Shown in pieces: positions 8,119 to 15,041 of a DNA stretch of 15,066 bases. Both the position numbers and the translations under genes were made by a program. Origin of the DNA: Treponema sp. (GTDB taxonomy: Bacteria > Spirochaetota > Spirochaetia > Treponematales > Breznakiellaceae); NCBI GenBank assembly GCA_031254795.1, contig JAIRTS010000144.1:1-15066 (forward strand). The letters run 5' to 3'. The notes below the pieces were generated by a model that was not told the DNA's origin, did no database searches, and saw only the letters and a list, made by a program, of their open reading frames with translations. Every line of letters begins with the position of its first letter. The stretch's first letter is position 1.

Positions 8119-8136
8119 TTATTGCGGACGCAATAA
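8119..8136. promoter_or_regulatory. 7-4-7 palindrome, candidate operator before lexA
   Basis: TTATTGC and GCAATAA form a perfect 7-base inverted repeat around GGAC. It overlaps the expected start of the proximal promoter and ends 57 bases before the lexA ATG, a place where a dimeric repressor would block transcription. LexA proteins commonly repress their own gene, so this is the best operator candidate here. It is not the E. coli, Bacillus or Leptospira SOS box. It could instead act as an RNA hairpin. Confidence 0.35.
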
Positions 8137-8193
8137 TGGCCATGTCATTTCCGCTCGGATCCTACAAATAACTACAAAATCACGGGAGGGCTT

Positions 8194-8820
8194 ATGAAGG
8201 AACTTACCATTCGTCAGCGTGAAGTGTTAGACTTCATCACCGGTTATATTAAGACCCATACATATTCTCCGGCAATACGGGATATTGCCGTTCATTTTGG
8301 CATGACGCCGAAAGGCGCGCATGATCATGTAACCGCGCTGAAAAGAAAAGGGGTTCTTAAAAACGATTCAAGTTATCCAAGAACCATTGAAATTTCCGAT
8401 GACAGTCACCCGCTCGCGTTCACAGACGTGCCGATTTTGGGAAGCATCGCCGCCGGCGCGCCCATTTTTGCGGAAGAGAATTATGACGGCGTCCTCACCA
8501 TGCACCGTTCCATGCTGAGGAAGGGACGCGATTACTTTGCCCTGCGCATACGGGGCGATTCTATGGAGGGCGCCGGCATCTTTGAGGACGATATCGCGGT
8601 GATTGAGCAGTGTGACACGGTAAACAACGGCGATATCGCGGCGGTACAAGTGGATGAAGCTGGTGGCGCGACCGCGACCATAAAACGGTTTTTCAGAGAA
8701 TCGAATCGCATTTGCCTTTTGAGCGAGAATCCAAAATATCCGCCCCTGTATTTTTATCAGGAGGGAAATCAGGATGTTCATATCCTCGGCAGGCTGTCAA
8801 CAGTCATTCGCTCCTACTAA
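8194..8820 (+). CDS. lexA: LexA SOS repressor
   Basis: LexA represses DNA-damage genes and cleaves itself when RecA filaments form. The 208 residues match the usual length. Residues 1-65 are the winged-helix DNA-binding domain, starting with the typical LT.RQREVLDFI and with the recognition helix at about 38-51. The cleavage site is Ala87-Gly88 in GSIAAGAP. The catalytic dyad is Ser123 (GDSMEGAGI) and Lys164 (TIKRFF). All functional residues are present. The ATG at 8194 is preceded by GGGAGG about six bases upstream. Only nine bases separate its stop from the holA start, so the two genes are probably cotranscribed. The DNA-recognition helix (TPKGAHDHVTALKRKG) differs from E. coli LexA, which fits a different operator. 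Confidence 0.96.
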   Translation: MKELTIRQREVLDFITGYIKTHTYSPAIRDIAVHFGMTPKGAHDHVTALKRKGVLKNDSSYPRTIEISDDSHPLAFTDVPILGSIAAGAPIFAEENYDGVLTMHRSMLRKGRDYFALRIRGDSMEGAGIFEDDIAVIEQCDTVNNGDIAAVQVDEAGGATATIKRFFRESNRICLLSENPKYPPLYFYQEGNQDVHILGRLSTVIRSY

Positions 8821-8829
8821 TGAGGCGCA

Positions 8830-9819
8830 ATGGAAGCGATTTTTCTTTTTCTCGGCCCTGAATTAGGCGAGAAACAGGATGCGGTTGACGAAATCCGCGC
8901 CAAACTGAAAGGCTCCGGCGCTTCAGATGCCGCCGGCGCGCTGGAAGAGACGGCTTTCTACGCGGGTGAGACGCCTGCGCAGGACATTGTTTCCGTGCTA
9001 CGGAACGGCTCTCTTTTTTCCGACGCTCGCCTTGTTTTTATCAGAAATGCGGAAAATATCAAAAAGAAAGAAGAGATAGACGCGCTCGCCGCTTATATTG
9101 TTGATCCCGCCGATAATACGACTCTTATTCTTTTATCCAATGAAAACGGCATTGCCAAGCCCATCGAAAACGTGATGCCCCCGAATGGAAAGCGAATTTT
9201 TTGGGAAATGTTTGAAAACCGCAAACACGAATGGCTTGCGAATTTTTTCAGGAGAGAGGGGTTTTCCATAACCAGAGAAGGCGTTGACGCCGTGCTTGAA
9301 CTGGTGGAAAACAACACCGAATCTCTGCGCCGTGAATGTTCGCGGCTGTGCCGGTTTATAGAGTCTTCAAGCGAGGAAAAAAACATTGCCGCTGAAGATG
9401 TGGAGAAATGGCTCTCCCATACGCGGGAAGAGTCCGCGTTCACCTTGTTTTCACGCATCGCTCAAGCCGATCTCGCCAAAAGCCTTGAGTCCCTTCACAC
9501 TCTGCTCCTTGCTAGGGAAGCGCCACCCGCGATTTTCGCCGGTTTGACATGGTGTTTTCAGAAATTGCGCGATTATCTTTTTCTTACGGAGGAACATGCC
9601 GTCAATGACACGGAACTCAGAAAAATCGGACTCGCGTCTCCCAAAGCGCGGAGAGACTACGAGCAGGGCGCCCGCGTCTACGACACATGGTCCGTAGACG
9701 CCTGCCTCTCCCTTACCGCGGAATACAACGTGCTGTTGCGTTCCGCAGGTCAGGGGCTTGAGAATCTGCTCATGGACAGGTACGTGTACAAGTTGTGGGA
9801 AGCCGGACGGCGCTCATAG
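8830..9819 (+). CDS. holA: DNA polymerase III subunit delta
   Basis: HolA is the delta subunit of the clamp loader that opens the beta sliding clamp and loads it on DNA. The 329-residue length is normal. The pattern fits the family: an N-terminal FLFLGPELGEKQDAVDEI segment, an N-terminal AAA-like domain with SLFSDARLVFIRNAE at about 60-74, the WLANFFRREGFSI segment near 135, NTESLRRECSRL near 162, a TREESAFTLFSRI linker near 199, and a C-terminal all-helical collar domain. As usual for delta, there is no working Walker A motif. The ATG at 8830 has GAGG at 8822-8825. It follows lexA closely and converges with yhhQ, whose stop codon lies about ten bases away. The identification rests on these diffuse family features, since delta is poorly conserved. 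Confidence 0.9.
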   Translation: MEAIFLFLGPELGEKQDAVDEIRAKLKGSGASDAAGALEETAFYAGETPAQDIVSVLRNGSLFSDARLVFIRNAENIKKKEEIDALAAYIVDPADNTTLILLSNENGIAKPIENVMPPNGKRIFWEMFENRKHEWLANFFRREGFSITREGVDAVLELVENNTESLRRECSRLCRFIESSSEEKNIAAEDVEKWLSHTREESAFTLFSRIAQADLAKSLESLHTLLLAREAPPAIFAGLTWCFQKLRDYLFLTEEHAVNDTELRKIGLASPKARRDYEQGARVYDTWSVDACLSLTAEYNVLLRSAGQGLENLLMDRYVYKLWEAGRRS

Positions 9820-9829
9820 CCATGAGCCG

Positions 9830-10519
9830 CTAGCGCAATCCTTCCGCCTTTTTCAATCCAGACACCGCCATGTACGTCGCGGGCGTCATAACGACCTCTA
9901 TGGCGCACTTGAAGAAGTAATTCGTCAGTACGAGAGACCAAAACAATTCCCAGCCAAAAACGCCGGTCAAACTCGCTATGCTCACAAAGACAAGACTGTC
10001 CAGCAATTCCCCGACAAGGGTGCTGCCTATGGTTCTGATCCACAAAAACTGTCCGTTCATGGCTTTTTTTATGATCACCAAGATAATTGAATTGGAAAAC
10101 TCGCCCGCCAAATAGCCTGCGAGGCTCGCAAGCGCGATGCCGCCCATGCTCATGCCGCCTAAAATGGCGTCAAACGCGGCGCTGCCCGCGTATTGTTCCC
10201 ATTCGGCGTCCGCAGGCAGTATGCGGAGCAGGAAGAACAGCAGGGAAGAAAACGCGAGGGCTATAAAGCCCGTCCAAATGACCTTTCGGGACGCGCGGAA
10301 GCCATAGACTTCGGTGAGTATGTCGCCAAACACATAAGACAACGGGAAAAGGAGGGTTCCGCCGTCAAAAGCCATGCGGGTGTTAAACACGGAAAAGCCC
10401 AAGTCCACGATTTTCGCGGAAGACGCCACATTGCTGACCACAAGAACTGCGGTGAAAAAGGTCATCACTCTGTCAAGGCAACGGAAGCGGTCGCCAGGTT
10501 GGGCGTTGAAAGAAACCAT
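9830..10519 (-). CDS. yhhQ: YhhQ/QPTR-type queuosine precursor transporter
   Basis: This family imports queuosine precursors (preQ0/preQ1 or related bases) used to modify the wobble base of tRNAs with GUN anticodons. The 229-residue protein is very hydrophobic with about six membrane segments. It carries the family's signatures: VVSNVASSAKIVDLG near 28-42, the PLSYVFGDILTEVYG motif at about 59-73, and TIGSTLVGELLDSLVF in the second half. Length is like E. coli YhhQ. The ATG (10519) is preceded by AAGGAG at a good distance. The gene seems to have its own promoter and hairpin leader. The local neighbours do not belong to queuosine synthesis, so the substrate is inferred from the family alone. 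Confidence 0.9.
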   Translation of the reverse strand: MVSFNAQPGDRFRCLDRVMTFFTAVLVVSNVASSAKIVDLGFSVFNTRMAFDGGTLLFPLSYVFGDILTEVYGFRASRKVIWTGFIALAFSSLLFFLLRILPADAEWEQYAGSAAFDAILGGMSMGGIALASLAGYLAGEFSNSIILVIIKKAMNGQFLWIRTIGSTLVGELLDSLVFVSIASLTGVFGWELFWSLVLTNYFFKCAIEVVMTPATYMAVSGLKKAEGLR

Positions 10520-10540
10520 AGAAACTCCTTGTTTTGTTTG

Positions 10541-10574
10541 GAGAACGAGACGCCGCTTGCCGGCATCCGTTCTC
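10541..10574 (-). promoter_or_regulatory. Long hairpin in the yhhQ leader
   Basis: On the minus strand GAGAACG-GATGCCG pairs with CGGCGTC-T-CGTTCTC around a GCAAG loop: 14 base pairs including one G-T pair, with a single bulged T. An A-rich tail (CAAACAAAACAAGG) follows and leads into the ribosome binding site. There is no T-run, so it is not a normal terminator. A hairpin plus A-rich tail beside the Shine-Dalgarno recalls the general design of preQ1 sensors, but the sequence does not match the preQ1-I consensus. Confidence 0.45.
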
Positions 10575-10614
10575 TCTGGCGGGTTTTACGAGGAAGACCG
10601 CCTTCTCTTACGGA

Positions 10615-10644
10615 ATGGTACACCAACAACGTTGCGGGTGTCAA
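10615..10644 (-). promoter_or_regulatory. Possible promoter of yhhQ
   Basis: On the minus strand TTGACA (10644-10639) is followed after 18 bases by TACCAT (10620-10615). The -35 is perfect and the -10 matches four of six. Transcription would start near 10608 and give a leader of about 90 bases that contains the 10541-10574 hairpin. Confidence 0.4.
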
Positions 10645-10701
10645 GGAGACGCGACCGCGACGCGACACGCAGGAGGGCGTCCGGTTGGCGCCGCAGTTTG
10701 C

Positions 10702-10723
10702 CCGCAGGCAGGTCATCCTGCGG
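10702..10723. repeat. Short inverted repeat between the ferredoxin fragment and yhhQ
   Basis: CCGCAGG (10702-10708) and CCTGCGG (10717-10723) are perfect inverted copies around an 8-base loop. It lies just past the stop of the shortened ferredoxin frame on the minus strand. No T-run follows, so terminator function is doubtful. Confidence 0.3.
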
Positions 10724-10732
10724 ACTGACGCT

Positions 10733-10870
10733 TCACGGACGAACCGCGCCGCTTAATTCGATTTGATCGCCACGCCCGTCGCGCTTGATTACATGCCGTG
10801 ACTGCTTCACCGCCTGCCTTGAGCCTTTTAAATGACAGGAACTCCCAATACAAACGGTCGTTCTTGTCAT
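10733..10870 (-). pseudogene. Thioredoxin-like [2Fe-2S] ferredoxin, 5' part only (truncated or frameshifted)
   Basis: A short frame starts at ATG 10870 with an excellent Shine-Dalgarno (AAGGAGG) and begins M-T-R-T-T-V-C-I-G-S-S-C-H-L-K-G-S-R-Q-A. This is the start of the small thioredoxin-like [2Fe-2S] ferredoxins related to NuoE/HndB, which carry electrons to or from hydrogenases and dehydrogenases. Cys7 and Cys12 are the first two cluster ligands. The frame continues with family-like DQIELSGA but then stops at 10733 after 45 residues, where the family has its second Cys pair (FC.G.C). Intact members have about 80-100 residues. Another frame downstream holds TCLRANC and GRVSLTPATLL, which may be the displaced 3' half, but no single indel restores a family-length protein. 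It starts 18 bases after the phosphotransferase stop, in the same probable operon. Confidence 0.6.
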
Positions 10871-10888
10871 AACATCATCCTCCTTATC

Positions 10889-11638
10889 CTATTCGTAATC
10901 AATGACATCGATCCAGCGCATTAAAAATTCTTTCTCTTCTTTCTTGCCTTTCACCATTTGGGACGCGGCGACTATTGGCATCCATTTCTGCACATACTGC
11001 TTGGCAGTGTCGCTTTTTTTGCAGAACAGGGCGAGGTACTTTTCCGCGCCTGATATGTCGCCGTTGAGCCAGAACAGAAGATACGTTCGCGCCGCATCCG
11101 CCGAAGCGTTGCCCTGAGTCGCATGCGCCCAGTCTATGATGTAGGGCGCGTCCCGCGCTGAAATAATGATATTGCTTGGATTGAAATCGCCGTGGCATAC
11201 TTTGTCGTGTTTCGGCATACTGTCAAGCCTTGTATGCAAGTCATATCTGGTCGTCGCGTCTAAATCAGCCTGGGCTATTTTCCATGACATTTTATCCTTC
11301 AGCTTGTTGAGCGCTGGCGCTTTTTTTGCATGAGCCTCCATTTGAAGGTCGACGAAAAGTCCGAAATACTCGTCTCTTTTGCCGGGATTTTCTTTCATAA
11401 GTTGCTCCAGGGTTTTGCCTTCAATGTATTCAAGGACTATCGCCCATTTGTTTTCGACCTTTGTCACCTCAAGCAGTCTGGGGATTTTCAGGCCGGTTTC
11501 TTCCACACGCGCCTGATTCAACGCCTCGTTGAGAACATCGGCTTTGGAATAATTCTCATCAAAAAGTTTGATCGCCTTGCCGCCGTCGCGGTAAACCGTC
11601 TTTGTAGCGCGTACGGCTATAATTTTTTCCAGATTCAT
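10889..11638 (-). CDS. APH/choline-kinase-fold phosphotransferase
   Basis: The 249-residue protein has the aminoglycoside-phosphotransferase/choline-kinase fold. An ATP-binding lysine lies in KAIKLF (Lys24), with Glu38 as the probable helix-C glutamate. LEYIEGKTL at 69-77 is the hinge region, the catalytic loop is HGDFNPSN (149-156, catalytic base Asp151), and the metal-binding Asp169 lies in YIIDW. All kinase residues are present, so it should be active. The substrate cannot be read from the sequence: members act on antibiotics, choline, sugars or other small molecules, and a metabolic substrate fits better beside adhE than resistance does. Its Shine-Dalgarno (AGGAGG) overlaps the adhE stop codon (TAGGAGG), and the ATG follows eight bases after the stop, so it is cotranscribed and probably coupled to adhE. 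Confidence 0.9.
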   Translation of the reverse strand: MNLEKIIAVRATKTVYRDGGKAIKLFDENYSKADVLNEALNQARVEETGLKIPRLLEVTKVENKWAIVLEYIEGKTLEQLMKENPGKRDEYFGLFVDLQMEAHAKKAPALNKLKDKMSWKIAQADLDATTRYDLHTRLDSMPKHDKVCHGDFNPSNIIISARDAPYIIDWAHATQGNASADAARTYLLFWLNGDISGAEKYLALFCKKSDTAKQYVQKWMPIVAASQMVKGKKEEKEFLMRWIDVIDYE

Positions 11639-11647
11639 CCCGTCCTC

Positions 11648-14257
11648 CTATTTTCCATTCTTTCCGTAATATGCGTTGAGATACATCTGTTTAATCTCAC
11701 TCATAAGCGGATAGCGGGGATTCGCTCCCGTACATTGATCGTCAAACGCCTGTTCCGTCATGTCGTCAAGCCGGTCGAGAAAATCTTTTTCATCAACGCC
11801 ATAGTCTTGTATGGTCCTCTTAATGCCAATCCGTTCTTTCAGACTGTCGATGGCGCCGATAAGATGTTCGAGTTTTTCGCTGTCGTCCGCGCCCTGTATG
11901 CCGAGATAATCCGCGATCTCAGCGTACCTCGCTAATACGCGCGGATGATCGTATTGAGGAAACGTCCCCATCTTGACGGGAACTTCAGCCGCGTTGAACC
12001 TCAGCACTTCGTCAATCATAAGCGCGTTGGCGATGCCATGGGGCAAATGATGGAAGGAACCCAGTTTATGCGCCATGGAATGGCACACGCCGAGAAAGGC
12101 GTTGGCAAAAGCCATGCCCGCCATTGTGGCGGCGTTGGCTGTTTTCTCACGGGCGACCGGATCGTTTGGCCCGTTGTCATAGGCGCGGGGAAGGTATTCG
12201 AACATCATTTTAAGGCTTCTCAACGCCAGCCCGTCCGTATAGTCTGTCGCAAGCATCGCGGCGTACGCTTCAAGCGCGTGCGTTATGGCGTCTATGCCGC
12301 TCGCGGCGGTCAGCCCTTTCGGAGCGTTCATCATTATATCCGCGTCGACTATCGCCATATTCGGCATCAATTCGTAATCGGCGAGCGGATATTTCACGCC
12401 GGTCTTTTCATCGGTTATGACGGCGAAGGGCGTCACTTCGCTGCCCGTACCGGCTGATGTCGGAACGGCGATAAAGTACGCCTTTTCCCCCTGCTTCGGG
12501 AATGAGTACACTCGCTTTCTGATGTCCATGAACCGCATGGCAAGCTCCATAAAATCAACATCAGGATGTTCGTATATGACCCACATGATCTTCGCCGCGT
12601 CCATAGCCGAACCGCCGCCTACGGCAATGATGCAGTCCGGTTTGAACGCGTTCATTGCGGCGGCGCCTTCTTTCGCGCACGCCAACGTCGGATCCGGCTC
12701 CACATTAAAGAAGGTCGTATGGCTAATTCCCAGCGCGTCCAGCTTGTCGCTGACGCCTTTCACATACCCGTTGTTGTACAAGAAAGAATCGGTGACTATA
12801 AACGCCTTCTTTTTGTCCAACACGGACCGCAATTCCTCAAGAGCGACAGGCAAACACCCCTTCTTGATATACACCTTCTGCGGCGTCCTGAACCACAGCA
12901 TATTTTCCCTCCTTTCGGCGACTATTTTGATATTGAGCAAATGTTTGACGCCTACATTTTCGCCGACGCTGTTTCCGCCCCATGTTCCGCAGCCCAACGT
13001 GAGCGAGGGGGGAAGTTTGAAGTTATACAGATCGCCTATGCCTCCATGCGAAGACGGAGTGTTCACCAAAATGCGGCATGTTTTCATTCTCGCGGCGAAT
13101 CGGGACAGTTTTTCCTTTTCGGTCGTTTGATTGATATAAATGGAAGCGGTGTGTCCATAGCCGCCATCGGCGATAAGGCGCTCCGCCTTTTCCTGCGCGT
13201 CTTCAAAGCTCGGCGCGCGGTACATGGCGAGCACGGGGCTTAATTTTTCATGGGCGAATTCCTCGCTCAAATCCACGCTCTCCACCTCGCCGATGAGTAT
13301 TTTTGTGGAGTCAGGCGCCGCCACTCCGGCTAGCTCCGCGATTTTCGCCGCCTTCTGCCCCACTATTCTCGCGTTCAGGGATCCGTTGATTATAATGGTT
13401 TTTCTCACTTTCTCCGTTTCTTCAGGATTGAGAAAATAGCACCCGCGCTTAAGGAATTCAGCTTTAACCTTGTCGTAGATGGCGTCAAGGACAATCACCG
13501 ATTGCTCTGACGCGCAAATCATGCCGTTGTCAAAGGTCTTGCTCAGTATGATGGAGCTCACCGCAAGCGGTATGTCCGCCGTGCCGTCAATAATAGCGGG
13601 AGTATTGCCCGCGCCCACACCCAAAGCCGGTTTTCCGCTGGAATACGCGGATTTCACCATGCCGGGACCGCCGGTCGCAAGGATAATGTCGGCCTCTTTC
13701 ATGAGAGTGTTGGTCAATTCAAGGCTCGGCTCGTCAATCCAGCCGATTATTCCTTCGGGGGCGCCCGCTTTGACCGCCGCTTCCAGCACGATTTTCGCGG
13801 CTTGCACGGTCGCGTTCTTCGCCCGCGGATGCGGACTGATGACGACGCCGTTTCGCGTTTTCAGCGCCAGCAACGTCTTGAATATCGCGGTGGACGTGGG
13901 GTTGGTGGTTGGAATAACCGCGCAAATCACGCCTATGGGTTCGGCTATTTTCTGTATTCCATACGCTTTGTCCTCCTCCACAACGCCGGTTGTTTTTGTG
14001 TTTTTATAGGCGTTGTAAATGTACTCCGAGGCGAAATGGTTTTTTATCACCTTATCCTCGACAACGCCCATGCCGGTTTCTTCCACAGCGAGTTTCGCGA
14101 GCGGGATTCTCTTCTGATTAGCCGCGAGCGCGGCTTCAAAGAAAATTTTGTCGACCTGCTCTTGGGTATAGGACGCGAAAATTTTCTGCGCCTTCCGCGC
14201 CATTTCGATAGTCAGCGCCAAACGTCCGGCGCCATCATTTTTTTCGTCTTTCTTCAT
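11648..14257 (-). CDS. adhE: Bifunctional acetaldehyde-CoA/alcohol dehydrogenase
   Basis: AdhE converts acetyl-CoA to acetaldehyde and then ethanol, oxidising two NADH; it usually assembles into cytoplasmic spirosome filaments. The N-terminal aldehyde dehydrogenase half has PTTNPTST (116-123), the GVGAGNTP turn (213-220) and catalytic Cys248 in GMICASEQS. After a linker near 450, the C-terminal iron-dependent alcohol dehydrogenase half has GGGSAMDAAK, PTSAGTGSEVTPFAV, the metal-site segments GIDAITHALEAY and CHSMAHKLGSFHHLPHGIAN, and a normal end. At 869 residues it is slightly shorter than E. coli AdhE (891) and appears intact. The ATG overlaps the rex stop codon (ATGA) and has AAGGAG upstream, within the end of rex. 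With rex frameshifted, coupled translation from rex may be lost. Confidence 0.97.
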   Translation of the reverse strand: MKKDEKNDGAGRLALTIEMARKAQKIFASYTQEQVDKIFFEAALAANQKRIPLAKLAVEETGMGVVEDKVIKNHFASEYIYNAYKNTKTTGVVEEDKAYGIQKIAEPIGVICAVIPTTNPTSTAIFKTLLALKTRNGVVISPHPRAKNATVQAAKIVLEAAVKAGAPEGIIGWIDEPSLELTNTLMKEADIILATGGPGMVKSAYSSGKPALGVGAGNTPAIIDGTADIPLAVSSIILSKTFDNGMICASEQSVIVLDAIYDKVKAEFLKRGCYFLNPEETEKVRKTIIINGSLNARIVGQKAAKIAELAGVAAPDSTKILIGEVESVDLSEEFAHEKLSPVLAMYRAPSFEDAQEKAERLIADGGYGHTASIYINQTTEKEKLSRFAARMKTCRILVNTPSSHGGIGDLYNFKLPPSLTLGCGTWGGNSVGENVGVKHLLNIKIVAERRENMLWFRTPQKVYIKKGCLPVALEELRSVLDKKKAFIVTDSFLYNNGYVKGVSDKLDALGISHTTFFNVEPDPTLACAKEGAAAMNAFKPDCIIAVGGGSAMDAAKIMWVIYEHPDVDFMELAMRFMDIRKRVYSFPKQGEKAYFIAVPTSAGTGSEVTPFAVITDEKTGVKYPLADYELMPNMAIVDADIMMNAPKGLTAASGIDAITHALEAYAAMLATDYTDGLALRSLKMMFEYLPRAYDNGPNDPVAREKTANAATMAGMAFANAFLGVCHSMAHKLGSFHHLPHGIANALMIDEVLRFNAAEVPVKMGTFPQYDHPRVLARYAEIADYLGIQGADDSEKLEHLIGAIDSLKERIGIKRTIQDYGVDEKDFLDRLDDMTEQAFDDQCTGANPRYPLMSEIKQMYLNAYYGKNGK

Positions 14258-14912
14258 CTTGACTCCTTTTTAAGAATTTCCTTCAATTGTTGCGACAATA
14301 CGGCGAGCGAGACCGCCATATCCTCGTTTGTGACCGCCACATTACCATGCGTTTTTAGACGAGCCGGCGTGAAATTCCATATAGCCCGTATCCCAGCCCG
14401 CACGAGCGTGTCCGCCATCGCTTGCGTCTCTTCCTGCGGCGTGGTCAATACGGCCATTTTTATGTCCATGTTTTTCACCGCGCTCTCCAGTTTGCCGATT
14501 GGAAGGACTCTCTTCCCGTTGATCTCCGTCGACACTATGGTTTTCTATGGTTTCATCAATGTCAAACCCCGCGATAATGTTCAATCCGTACTTCTCGAAC
14601 CCCTGGTATTTCATCAACGCCTGCCCCAACTTTCCCACGCCCGCCAACACCGCGTCCTTTGTGTTGTTGTAACCCAAAAAGTTTTCAATGTCTTTGATAA
14701 GGCCGTCACTATTGCGGCCTATTTTAGGCTTCCCTTCATTCATGATTGCGAATGAAATGTCTTTCTTCACCAAAGACGGATTAAGCGAGAGGGCGTCCGC
14801 CGAAGCGACCGATGACACCGTAACGTCCCCCGGTTCTCATGTCGCGCAACCGCCGCGCATACCGCGCCGTTCTGTTAAATACAGCAAGAGACCGGACTTT
14901 CGGAATTTGCCG
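14254..14912 (-). pseudogene. rex: Redox-sensing repressor Rex, frameshifted
   Basis: Rex binds NADH through a Rossmann domain and releases operators of fermentation genes such as adhE when NADH rises. Three frames together give a full Rex. Frame one (14912 to about 14830) holds RTARYARRLRDM, the start of the winged helix. Frame two (to about 14545) holds VSSVASADALSLNPSLVKKD, then AGVGKLGQAL (the NAD-binding GxGxxG) and AGFDIDE. Frame three (about 14535-14254) holds STEINGKRVLPIGKLE, AIWNFTPARL and DMAVSLAVLSQQL. The second break is an imperfect 10-base tandem duplication at 14536-14554. The first lies at a run of five Cs (plus strand, 14827-14831). Without these breaks the protein would be about 215-220 residues, the family size. 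No ATG, GTG or TTG was found at the N terminus, only a possible ATT at 14906. Decay or sequencing error are both possible. Confidence 0.85.
14536..14554. repeat. Imperfect tandem duplication inside rex
   Basis: TATGGTTTTC (14536-14545) and TATGGTTTC (14546-14554) are adjacent copies differing only by one extra T in the first. Removing the 10-base copy joins rex frames two and three without any other change. Confidence 0.9.
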
Positions 14913-14945
14913 CTACGCAGCCTCTTTGTATCAATATTTTTATAT

Positions 14946-15008
14946 CAAGAGCCTGTCCCAAAACTAATTGACTGTGCGCTACGCGCACGGTTTTGGGACA
15001 GGCTCTTG
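14946..15008. repeat. Perfect 19-base inverted repeat with an inner hairpin
   Basis: CAAGAGCCTGTCCCAAAAC (14946-14964) is repeated exactly in inverted orientation at 14990-15008. The 25 bases between hold a second perfect palindrome, GTGCGC-TAC-GCGCAC (14974-14988). The arms resemble terminal inverted repeats of some insertion sequences (GAGCCTGTCCCAAAA-like ends), so this may be a tiny mobile-element relic or a dispersed palindromic repeat. No target-site duplication flanks it. It lies directly upstream of rex, and no T-run follows either arm to suggest a normal terminator. Confidence 0.85.
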
Positions 15009-15041
15009 CGGTTTTTCAGGCTTTCAGCCTTGCAAAACCGC
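15008..15041. repeat. Second composite hairpin next to the 19-base repeat
   Basis: GCGGTTTT (15008-15015) and AAAACCGC (15034-15041) are perfect inverted copies, with AGGCT-TTC-AGCCT (15018-15030) as an inner stem. It abuts the 19-base inverted repeat and shares its last base. The bases from 15042 to the end show nothing I can assign. Confidence 0.8.

Noticed and set aside
8006..8197. 63-codon plus-strand frame overlapping the lexA start
   Set aside because: It starts with TTG without a ribosome binding site, and the RNA hairpins explain the region better.
9812..9827. GCTCAT-AGCC-ATGAGC inverted repeat between the convergent holA and yhhQ genes
   Set aside because: The position suits a two-way terminator, but there is no T-run on either side and the stem is short.
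10520..10608. Standard preQ1-I riboswitch before yhhQ
   Set aside because: The short stem and loop consensus is absent; it is reported only as an unmatched structured leader.
10193..10756. 187-codon plus-strand frame over yhhQ and its leader
   Set aside because: It has an Arg-rich unnatural composition, and the opposite strand codes for a clear membrane transporter.
10889..11638. Antibiotic-resistance gene
   Set aside because: The APH fold is shared by many metabolic kinases, and the operon with adhE gives no sign of a mobile resistance cassette.
13802..14755. 317-codon plus-strand frame over adhE and rex
   Set aside because: It is antisense to AdhE and Rex, whose conserved motifs are clear, and its translation resembles no protein family.
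14926..14948. Rex operator upstream of rex (TTG...CAA ends in an AT-rich stretch)
   Set aside because: Only the outer triplets match the expected TTGTGAA-type palindrome; the inside is not symmetric.
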